From contig DEAY01000333.1 of the NCBI GenBank assembly GCA_002348345.1, forward strand, positions 8,651 to 21,532: DNA of 12,882 nt, given 5' to 3'. Source of the stretch: Verrucomicrobia bacterium UBA2970. GTDB lineage: Bacteria; Verrucomicrobiota; Verrucomicrobiia; Limisphaerales; AAA164-E04. The stretch's first letter is position 1. Each line of letters begins with the position of its first letter. The notes under the pieces were generated by a model, which saw only the letters and a program-made list of their open reading frames with translations, searched no databases and was not told where the DNA came from. The position numbers and the translations under genes are program-made. This document shows positions 7,143 to 12,882 of this stretch, piece by piece.

Positions 7143-7168
7143 AAAAAAAGGCCGTCCGCATCAGGCCT
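7143..7168 (-). terminator. Short hairpin followed by T-tract in the MBOAT leader
   Basis: Read on the minus strand, AGGCC (complement of 7164-7168) and GGCCT (complement of 7149-7153) can pair around a 10-base loop, followed by a run of seven T (complement of 7143-7149). This has the shape of a weak intrinsic terminator about 85 bases upstream of the MBOAT start. It could limit antisense transcription leaving the pseudopilin gene or attenuate the MBOAT leader. The stem is only five pairs, so this is tentative. Confidence 0.3.
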
Positions 7169-7236
7169 GGGTTCTTTCGCTTCCTGGAGAGGCGAGATGG
7201 GGTAAACGGGGGGCGAGGCTTAGCCTGCTCCGAAGT

Positions 7237-7264
7237 TTGACAAGGCTACTCCAGTGCCTAGGAT
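7237..7264 (+). promoter_or_regulatory. Sigma-70-like promoter candidate for the pseudopilin operon
   Basis: A perfect TTGACA (7237-7242) is followed after 16 bases by TAGGAT (7259-7264; 4 of 6 matches to TATAAT). The predicted transcript start is near 7271, which would make ATG 7290 the first usable pseudopilin start. The 11-base palindrome AGGCTTAGCCT at 7216-7226 lies just upstream and could be an operator. No experimental support is visible. Confidence 0.35.
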
Positions 7265-7967
7265 GCGGGCTGTGCACAATTGGTTTCGAATGATTGATCC
7301 GGAGGAAAGGCCGGCTCGAGCGGCGGCTGTGTCAGGCGGGTTTACTCTGATTGAGCTTCTGGTGGTCATCGCGATCATTGCGATCTTGGCGGGCATGCTC
7401 TTGCCGGCCTTATCAAAGGCCAAGGCGAAAGCGAAGCAGACCCAGTGTGTGGGAAACTTGAAACAAGTGGGCCTCTCGACCTTGCTCTACGTGGATGATC
7501 ATGAAGGCCAGATGCAGGTCGAGGATCTCTTTCAACCCTCGTTCGCCTGGGGCGGGATCATCAGCACCAACCAAAACCTTGGCCAATCAAAGATCTTTCT
7601 GTGCCCTTCGTATCCTCCCAAGGTGTTCGAAGGTTTTCTGCGAACCTACGGGGTTTGGGCGGACCCGCCGGCAGAAGTTCGGCGGGGAGAGTTTGGTGAA
7701 TTCGTCAACTTCAACAACATTCGACGACCCGTGGACTATACCCACTACTCGGACACGACCAGCAACGGGCGGATGGGGATCGGCGGCGAGCAATTCCACT
7801 CCTTCCACAAGGAGGAAGAGGAGGAGGTGCATGCCCGCCATGGGAACAAGTCGGATATCTGGTTCGCGGACGGACATGTCGAGGGCATCTCTGATCAGCG
7901 TCTGGCGGATCTCGGAATCGAGGCATTGGTGGGGGCGGATACCGTTCCCAGCTATTTTGATCAATGA
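7263..7967 (+). CDS. Prepilin-type N-terminal cleavage/methylation protein with H-X9-DG domain (pseudopilin-like)
   Basis: This protein of about 234 residues carries a type III prepilin signal: a leader ending in G-G, then F-T-L-I-E-L-L-V-V-I-A-I-I-A-I-L-A-G-M-L-L-P-A-L. Cleavage should fall before Phe27, and Glu31 is the conserved Glu5 of the mature protein. The following K-A-K-A-K-A-K-Q-T-Q-C and N-L-K-Q-V-G segments are typical of the family. Near the C-terminus, His193, nine residues, then Asp203-Gly204 make the H-X9-DG signature of PVC-group pseudopilin-like proteins. A prepilin peptidase would process it and it would be anchored in or displayed from the inner membrane; its substrate or role is generally unknown. 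The start is uncertain: GTG 7254, ATG 7263 and ATG 7290 are all in frame and none has a clear ribosome site. It overlaps the next gene by ATGA. Confidence 0.85.
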   Translation: MRAVHNWFRMIDPEERPARAAAVSGGFTLIELLVVIAIIAILAGMLLPALSKAKAKAKQTQCVGNLKQVGLSTLLYVDDHEGQMQVEDLFQPSFAWGGIISTNQNLGQSKIFLCPSYPPKVFEGFLRTYGVWADPPAEVRRGEFGEFVNFNNIRRPVDYTHYSDTTSNGRMGIGGEQFHSFHKEEEEEVHARHGNKSDIWFADGHVEGISDQRLADLGIEALVGADTVPSYFDQ

Positions 7968-8659
7968 ACAAGGCCAGGCCTTGGTTGACGGCTGCGCTCC
8001 TTGCGGTCGGGGCATTAGTCGTTTGGCGGTCCTTTTTTTCAGGCGCCCCTGAATGGGATGAGGCGCTCGGTGCCCGACGGGAGGCCCTGGCTGAATTGGG
8101 ACGGTATCTTGCCGATCATCATCCTCCTGAACGACTTCTGGTTCTCTCCAATCCATTTGTCCGGGATGGGGGGCAATCCAAGAGAGTTCGACGATTCGAG
8201 GAAGCGGGGATCGAGGGTATCAGGATGGGGATCGGGGAAGCTTCAACGGTCGAACTTGTCTATCCTGAGATCAAGCCCGAGTATCGAGATCATCCAGAGC
8301 GAGCCGTATTTCCGCCCGATACCTCGACGCCACTGAGTTTCCTGATGGAGCCCTCCTCGCTGGACTCGCTCATGGAAGTTCATCCGGACTGCAAACTCGT
8401 GGTCAGTCTGATCGGGCTGCCTGTGGGGGTCGACAAGCTCGAGCTGTGGCAGCGCGACCTCTCGTTTGCCCTGCTTTTACCTGATTTACGATTGTTGGGG
8501 AACGCTTCCAACGTTCTCAGGGCATTCCAGCAAGGAAAGATTAAGGCGGTTGTCATTGAGGACCCGGATAAGAGGGTGCTCACGGTGGTCGATGCGAGCC
8601 AGGCAGAGAAATGGCTCAAGACACGACCCGATGTCTTTGGTTTCAAAAGGAAGCGTTGA
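7964..8659 (+). CDS. Unrecognised membrane-anchored protein, coupled to the pseudopilin
   Basis: I do not recognise this 231-residue protein. It has a short basic N-terminus (MNKARP) and one hydrophobic segment (about residues 7-25), so the remaining 200 or so residues are probably extracytoplasmic. The body alternates predicted strands and helices: L-L-V-L-S-N near 57, C-K-L-V-V-S-L-I-G near 143, A-L-L-L-P-D-L-R-L-L-G near 169, and I-K-A-V-V-I-E-D-P-D near 193. This hints at an alpha/beta fold, but no catalytic motif stands out. The C-terminus is very basic (F-K-R-K-R). Its ATG overlaps the pseudopilin TGA as ATGA, so translation is probably coupled and the two products may act together at the envelope. 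The coding call is firm because the frame is long, coupled and carries an N-terminal anchor; function is unknown. Confidence 0.7.
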   Translation: MNKARPWLTAALLAVGALVVWRSFFSGAPEWDEALGARREALAELGRYLADHHPPERLLVLSNPFVRDGGQSKRVRRFEEAGIEGIRMGIGEASTVELVYPEIKPEYRDHPERAVFPPDTSTPLSFLMEPSSLDSLMEVHPDCKLVVSLIGLPVGVDKLELWQRDLSFALLLPDLRLLGNASNVLRAFQQGKIKAVVIEDPDKRVLTVVDASQAEKWLKTRPDVFGFKRKR

Positions 8660-8839
8660 GCCTGAGGATGGTCGCGGAAGCACGGGGCGGGTCTTGCAAG
8701 GGCCAGGACTCGCCAGAGACGCCATCGGACCCTTCACTGTTTCACTGGGTAAGCTTAAGAACGGATCTCTTTAAAGCCGGCAATCAAGCAAAAGCTGCCT
8801 TGCGGCGGTAGCGGCGTCCACGGTATTCTCCGAACGCAG

Positions 8840-9536
8840 ATGAAGCGTTCGATTTGGGTCGCCATCCTTTTCTTCTGGGTTTCGTCGTTACTGGCCCAGA
8901 GGCCCAATGTGCTCCTCATCCTGACCGACAACCAGAGCTTCTACGAGCTGAGCTGTCATGGCCATCCCCACATTCGTACTCCCCGAATCGATGGGTTTGC
9001 GGCGGAGAGCGTTGATTTTGTCAATTTTCGATCGAGCAATACCCGCTGGTGACTGAATCACTGCGTCATACTGATGAGAGGTTTTGGGCTTCCTTGAAGG
9101 ATCAGGAAGTGCTCCTGTCCCGACATGTCGTTGGCTCCATTCACGCAAAGGAGGTTCGCCTGAATGCGATGGATTGGTATCAAGGGGATGCCCCATGGCA
9201 CCAGTTGCATATGCCAAATTTCCGTGGAAACGGTCGGTGGGCGATCGAGGTGAAGCAAGCGGGCACTTACCGATTCGAATGGCGGCATCGACCGCGGGAA
9301 GCCCCTGCGGCGTTGGTGGCGAGGAGTGCTTATCTCGAAGTGGGAGGGAGTCGATCGAGTGTGGCGCTCGCAGAGGATGATCCCGCTGCGGTGATCACCC
9401 TGGCCCTCCAACCTGGAAACCACGCTTTGGAAGCGCGGGCTTCATTCCGGCAGCGGGAAACGACCGGCAGAAGACCTGGGGGGCGCTTTTTGCCTATGTC
9501 AGTCGACTTGACGAGAGGACGCCAGGCCTCCCCTGA
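8840..9536 (+). pseudogene. Decayed sulfatase: N-terminus joined to C-terminal domain, catalytic core missing
   Basis: Three pieces of one sulfatase lie in different frames. Piece 1 (8840 to about 9028) has a signal peptide (MKRSIW ... LLAQ) and the sulfatase N-terminus R-P-N-V-L-L-I-L-T-D-N-Q through V-D-F-V-N-F, where C-x-P-x-R should soon follow. Instead the frame stops at 9050-9052. Piece 2 (about 9031-9435) reads in another frame as I-E-Q-Y-P-L-V onward. It carries the C-terminal domain common in PVC sulfatases: D-W-Y-Q-G-D-A-P-W-H-Q, G-R-W-A-I-E-V, A-G-T-Y-R-F-E-W-R-H-R-P. Piece 3 (about 9441-9536) continues in a third frame with F-I-P-A-A-G and G-A-L-F-A-Y-V-S-R-L, then TGA. The formylglycine Cys and the second metal site are absent, so no active enzyme can be made. 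The missing core is several hundred residues judged by family length. A functional transporter gene begins 46 bases later. Confidence 0.82.
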
Positions 9537-9568
9537 TTGCTATGATGAAGGGGTTGCTAAATCAGGGT

Positions 9569-9573
9569 AAGGA
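9569..9573 (+). promoter_or_regulatory. Ribosome binding site for the DASS transporter
   Basis: AAGGA sits 8 bases before GTG 9582 and supports that GTG as the start, with GTG 9585 as a close alternative. Confidence 0.5.
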
Positions 9574-9581
9574 AGAGACGA

Positions 9582-11123
9582 GTGGTGGGTGAGGAAAAAA
9601 AAGCGGGCTTCTCGACGGGAAAGCGGGTTGGCCTCATTCTTGGCCCCGTTTGTTTCCTTTCCATCCTGGCCGGTCCCAGTCCGGATGGCTTGGGACTTGA
9701 GGGGCAGCGGACCGCGGCGCTTGCGGCTCTGATGGTTTGTTGGTGGATCTCAGAGGCCATTCCCCTGGCCGCGACGGCGCTCATCCCACTGGGGTTCTTC
9801 CCGTTGTTAGGGGTGATGCCTGCCAAGGAGGTGTCGGCGGCCTACGGGAATCCCAATATCTTTTTGTTCGCGGGCGGCTTTTTCATCGCGATGGCGATGC
9901 AGAAGTGGAACCTTCACGAACGGATGGCGCTGAATGTTGTGCGGCTCACCGGATCCCGCCCGGCGAATCTGGTGGGAGGATTCATGTTGGCGACCGCCTT
10001 TCTCTCGATGTGGATCTCCAACACGGCGACCGCGGTTATGATGCTTCCCATTGCCCTTGCCGTGATTGAGACGATCAAGGGGAGTGCAAAAGGGAGGGGG
10101 GCTGACTCATTTGCGGTCTGCGTGCTTCTGGGGATTGCCTATTCCGCCAGCATTGGCGGGATTTCCACTCTGATCGGCACGCCCCCCAACGGTGTTTTTC
10201 TGAGTCAGTTGGCAGCCATGTATCCCGAGGCGGGTGAGATCGGTTTCTTGCAGTGGATGCTTGTCGGATTGCCGCTTTCGGCAGTCCTTCTGCCCGTCAC
10301 TTGGCTGTTGCTGACCCGGGTCCTGTTTCGCTTTGAAGCGCTATCGATGGCGGGTGTTGGGCGGGTCATTGAGGACCGCTTGCGTGCGCTGGGACGGATG
10401 AACCGGGGCGAACGGACGGTGCTGACGGTATGGTTGGTGACAGCCGTCGCTTGGATCTTCAAGAGCGATATCGACCTGGGAGCGTTCGTGGTGCCGGGAT
10501 GGGCGCGATGGTTTCCGGAGGCTGGTGGCATTCACAACGGAACGATCGCGATGGTTAGCGCGGTTGTCTTGTTTGTGCTCCCCGTCGATCTCAAAAAGCA
10601 GGAGTTTGCCTTGGACTGGGCATGGGCGAAGCGGATCCCTTGGGACATCCTCTTGCTGTTTGGGGGAGGATTGGCGCTCGCCGCTGGGTTTGATCAGTCC
10701 GGGCTGGTGAAATGGGTTGGGGAACAGTTAACCGCCCTGGAAGGGTTACCGCCGATTCTTGTGATCGCGTGCATTGCCCTTCTTCTGACTTTCGTGACCG
10801 AACTAACTTCCAATGTGGCCACGGCGGCGATCATGATGCCCATTCTCGGCGGAGCCCTGGCTCCGGCACTGGGCCTTCATCCTCTCCTGCTGATGATTCC
10901 CGCCGCCATCAGCGCGTCGTGTGCCTTTATGTTGCCGGTCGCGACCCCGCCCAACGCCATTGTTTTCGGGGGGGGGCACGTGAGCGTCCCCCAGATGGTG
11001 AGGGCGGGGTTCGGGTTGAACCTGATCAGCGTGGTGTTGGTGACACTGATCACCTACTACCTCGCCGTGCCCGTGTTCGACATCTCGATCGGGACATTGC
11101 CGGCTTGGGCGGAGCGCCATTGA
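9582..11123 (+). CDS. DASS/SLC13-family sodium-coupled anion symporter
   Basis: This 513-residue inner-membrane protein has about eleven hydrophobic segments and the internal two-fold repeat of the divalent anion:sodium symporter family. The first substrate/sodium-binding hairpin tip is M-W-I-S-N-T-A-T-A (SNT at residues 146-148) and its repeat-related counterpart is E-L-T-S-N-V-A-T-A (S410-N411-V412). The family signature A-T-P-P-N-A-I-V-F-G lies near residues 454-463, and the first-half equivalent I-G-T-P-P-N-G at 198-204. Family members carry C4-dicarboxylates, citrate or sulfate; the sequence does not settle which. The sulfatases nearby make sulfate an attractive but unproven cargo. Start GTG 9582 has AAGGA upstream. 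The gene follows a sulfatase pseudogene and converges on an intact sulfatase. Nine consecutive G residues (10968-10976) encode Gly463-465. Confidence 0.92.
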   Translation: MVGEEKKAGFSTGKRVGLILGPVCFLSILAGPSPDGLGLEGQRTAALAALMVCWWISEAIPLAATALIPLGFFPLLGVMPAKEVSAAYGNPNIFLFAGGFFIAMAMQKWNLHERMALNVVRLTGSRPANLVGGFMLATAFLSMWISNTATAVMMLPIALAVIETIKGSAKGRGADSFAVCVLLGIAYSASIGGISTLIGTPPNGVFLSQLAAMYPEAGEIGFLQWMLVGLPLSAVLLPVTWLLLTRVLFRFEALSMAGVGRVIEDRLRALGRMNRGERTVLTVWLVTAVAWIFKSDIDLGAFVVPGWARWFPEAGGIHNGTIAMVSAVVLFVLPVDLKKQEFALDWAWAKRIPWDILLLFGGGLALAAGFDQSGLVKWVGEQLTALEGLPPILVIACIALLLTFVTELTSNVATAAIMMPILGGALAPALGLHPLLLMIPAAISASCAFMLPVATPPNAIVFGGGHVSVPQMVRAGFGLNLISVVLVTLITYYLAVPVFDISIGTLPAWAERH

Positions 11124-11198
11124 GATCCACCATCGAGGGTGCCAGCGGAACCTACCCTCGTTTGCGCATGGCCTTCGGGGACCGAGTCAGCGACTTTC

Positions 11199-11220
11199 CT
11201 CCGGAGAAGAGGCTCCGGAG
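11199..11220. terminator. Perfect 8-bp stem hairpin between convergent genes
   Basis: The self-complementary octamer CTCCGGAG occurs at 11199-11206 and 11213-11220, so the two copies can form an 8-bp stem around a 6-base loop on either strand. It lies between the stop codons of the transporter (11123) and the minus-strand sulfatase (11294), where a bidirectional terminator would be expected. There is no T-tract on either side, so a classic intrinsic terminator is unlikely; transcript stabilisation is another possibility. Confidence 0.35.
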
Positions 11221-11293
11221 CGTTTCCTCGGTTCCACCAGTTTGATTTCAGATCGTCAGGTGAGGGGGCAGTGTGGTCCCGGAACCGCCTGGA

Positions 11294-12712
11294 CTACGGG
11301 GTGGGAATCCTTCCCGCCAGTTGATCCTCCATCTTGTTGATGCCTGCTTTGTGGTGCTCCGCGGATTTGATGAGGCGGGTCACCACGTCCGGGTGAAGGT
11401 GGGCGACATTGTACTTTTCGGAAGGATCGTGCTCGAGATGGTAAAGTTCGGGGGTCTCGTGGACCGTTCGCTTGGGGCCCAGGCCATAACACCCTTCGGT
11501 AATGAAGTGGAGTTTCCAAGGCCCCTCTCGGAGGGCGTAAAGCTCCTCGGAGCGCCAGTAGAAGACATGCTTTCGCTTGCCTTGCTCGCGAGCCCCGAAA
11601 AGCAGGGAGGAAATATCGTAACCGTCGAGCGTCCGGTCGTTTGGGGCGGCGACCCCGGCGAGGGCGCAGAAGGTTGGCAAGAGGTCCATTGTCGTTCCCA
11701 TTTCCATCTGCACGCCTGGCTTGATCTTGCCGGGCCACCAGAACAAGGTGGGTTCCCGCATGCCCCCTTCAAAGGTGGATCCTTTCCCCTCGCGGAGGAG
11801 TCCCGCCGAACCGCCATGGGTTCGAAACGGCAACCAAGGTCCATTGTCTGAAGTGAAGACCACGAGGGTGTTATCATCGATTTCGAGATCCTCCAAAATC
11901 TCCATGATTTGCCCAACACCGGCGTCGATTTCCTCGATGACATCCCCGAAGATTCCCCGCCGGCTCTTGCCAAGGTGATTCTTGCCGGCGTAGAGCGGAA
12001 TATGGGGAAGGCTGTGAGCCAGATAGACAAAGAAGGGCTGCTCGTGGTGGCGCTGGATGAACTCGATCGCCTTGTCAGTGTATCGTTGCGTGAGGGTGTG
12101 TTGGTTGGCGGGGCGTTCGACGATGGTGGTGTTGTGAATGATGGGCACCTGGTACTGTTCGACCGGGGCAAAGTAGTGGGGGTCCTCCTCGGCCTTGCGG
12201 CGATAGTTGGGAAAGCCTCTTTGAGCGTCCATGTCATTGGAATAGGGAATGCCCCAGTAGGAATCGAAACCGTGATTGACGGGCAGATGGGCTTCGAGAT
12301 GACCGAGATGCCATTTGCCGACGGCTGCTGTGGCATAGCCCTTGGTTTTCAGGAGTTCAGCGATGGTTTTTTCTGATTTCGGGAGTCCTCCGCTTGAATC
12401 GGGAAAGAGGACACGGCGTTTGGCGGACATCATCCCGTTGCGAATGGGCAGGCGCCCGGTCAAGAGGGCGGCACGGCTGGGGGTGCAGACGCTTGCCCCG
12501 ACGTAAAAGCTGGTCCAGCGTTGTCCCTCGTGGGCCATTCGGTCTAGATTGGGGGTGCGAATGGAGGGGTTTCCGAAGGCTCCGAGATCCCCGTAACCAA
12601 GGTCGTCACAGAATACGACGACGAAGTTCGGCGACTGCGGCTGAGCGGAAACCGTCATGACACTGAGGAGGGCGAGAACAATCGCAAAGAGGGAATCGGG
12701 GAAAGATCTCAT
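11294..12712 (-). CDS. Secreted arylsulfatase A/GALNS-like sulfatase (CTPSR type)
   Basis: This 472-residue intact sulfatase has a signal peptide (residues 1-23, ending V-S-A before Gln24). The active-site motif is C-T-P-S-R with Cys76 as the formylglycine precursor. Metal and sulfate ligands are all present: Asp36-Asp37 (CDD), Asp289-Asn290 (SDNG), Lys133 and His135 (GKWHLG), His237 (LPHIPL) and Lys310 (GKGSTFEGG). The W-G-I-P-Y-S-N-D-M segment (153-161) and the G-K-G-S-T-F-E-G-G-M-R-E-P run (309-321) closely match the human arylsulfatase A/GALNS branch, which cleaves sulfate from galactose-type sugars. Bacterial relatives act on sulfated glycans, but the exact linkage is not predictable here. 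ATG 12712 has no clear ribosome site. It is a different subfamily from the two sulfatases at the left end, so a recent tandem duplication is unlikely. Its 3' end converges on the transporter. Confidence 0.93.
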   Translation of the reverse strand: MRSFPDSLFAIVLALLSVMTVSAQPQSPNFVVVFCDDLGYGDLGAFGNPSIRTPNLDRMAHEGQRWTSFYVGASVCTPSRAALLTGRLPIRNGMMSAKRRVLFPDSSGGLPKSEKTIAELLKTKGYATAAVGKWHLGHLEAHLPVNHGFDSYWGIPYSNDMDAQRGFPNYRRKAEEDPHYFAPVEQYQVPIIHNTTIVERPANQHTLTQRYTDKAIEFIQRHHEQPFFVYLAHSLPHIPLYAGKNHLGKSRRGIFGDVIEEIDAGVGQIMEILEDLEIDDNTLVVFTSDNGPWLPFRTHGGSAGLLREGKGSTFEGGMREPTLFWWPGKIKPGVQMEMGTTMDLLPTFCALAGVAAPNDRTLDGYDISSLLFGAREQGKRKHVFYWRSEELYALREGPWKLHFITEGCYGLGPKRTVHETPELYHLEHDPSEKYNVAHLHPDVVTRLIKSAEHHKAGINKMEDQLAGRIPTP

Positions 12713-12808
12713 AATCGACTTGGGCGGGGAACTTTAGTGATCCCAACCCTGACGAGTCTACCATAGAGTCTGTAAGAGAGTGAGTTTTTTATGAGGAGCC
12801 AATCGGAT

Positions 12809-12882
12809 ATGAACGAGCGGATAGCAAGGAGGATCTTCTACGGAACCGTCAAAATCATTGATGCCTCCCCGTCCAGGGCTTA
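12809..12882 (+). CDS. Possible 5' end of an unrecognised gene (runs off the window)
   Basis: From ATG 12809 the frame stays open for 24 codons to the window end. AGGAG at 12794-12798 lies 10 bases upstream and an in-frame ATG at 12791 is an alternative. The visible peptide (beginning M-N-E-R-I-A-R-R-I-F-Y-G) matches nothing I recognise. It would be divergent from the sulfatase at 11294-12712, leaving about 96 bases for both promoters, in which I see no convincing -35/-10 pair. So short an open frame could be chance. Confidence 0.28.
   Translation, partial: MNERIARRIFYGTVKIIDASPSRA

Noticed and set aside
11380..12336. A 318-codon minus-strand open frame within the arylsulfatase gene
   Set aside because: Its translation is low-complexity Ser/Pro/Arg-rich, typical of an out-of-frame shadow of the real minus-strand gene.
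1..12882. Search for tRNA, rRNA, CRISPR arrays, insertion sequences, attachment sites and riboswitches
   Set aside because: No cloverleaf, regularly spaced repeat, transposase motif or terminal inverted repeats were seen by eye; a covariance-model scan was not possible here.

Overview
The window looks like a GC-rich chromosomal segment from a PVC-group bacterium, most likely Verrucomicrobiota and possibly Planctomycetota. Four things point there: several formylglycine sulfatases of different subfamilies; a pseudopilin-like protein with the H-X9-DG signature; a Gfo/Idh/MocA oxidoreductase tail; and, in one secreted esterase, a small domain with the 'SSxDLxxW ... FFRIR' pattern common in verrucomicrobial exported proteins. 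This placement rests on family-level recognition, not on a database search.

Left end to 3664 (+): an operon-like run made of the C-terminus of a Gfo/Idh/MocA oxidoreductase, a sulfatase with a CTPTR active site, and a second sulfatase with an atypical CSVAR active site and a HEAT-like C-terminal extension. Adjacent genes overlap by 8 to 13 bases. The run converges, with 13 bases between stop codons, on a minus-strand cluster.

3678 to 7058 (-): in transcription order, an AlgI/DltB-type membrane-bound O-acyltransferase (MBOAT), a membrane-anchored SGNH-like protein starting 8 bases after it, a 13-bp tandem repeat, and a secreted SGNH/GDSL hydrolase that lacks the usual block-III Asn. This resembles a surface-glycan O-acylation cassette.

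7059 to 8659 (+): a divergent intergenic region with a promoter-like sequence, then a pseudopilin-like H-X9-DG protein overlapping by ATGA with an unrecognised membrane-anchored protein.

8840 to 9536 (+): a decayed sulfatase. Its N-terminus and C-terminal domain remain, but the catalytic core is gone and there are two frame breaks. A DASS/SLC13 anion symporter follows (9582-11123). It converges on an intact arylsulfatase A-like enzyme on the minus strand (11294-12712). The last 92 bases may hold the start of another plus-strand gene.

Working picture (inference): exported sulfatases and an esterase strip sulfate and acyl groups from a polysaccharide, the symporter moves a released or downstream anion, and the MBOAT cassette decorates the cell's own surface glycan. 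No formylglycine-generating enzyme, glycoside hydrolase, tRNA, rRNA, CRISPR array or transposase was seen. No gene-free stretch exceeds 300 bases.
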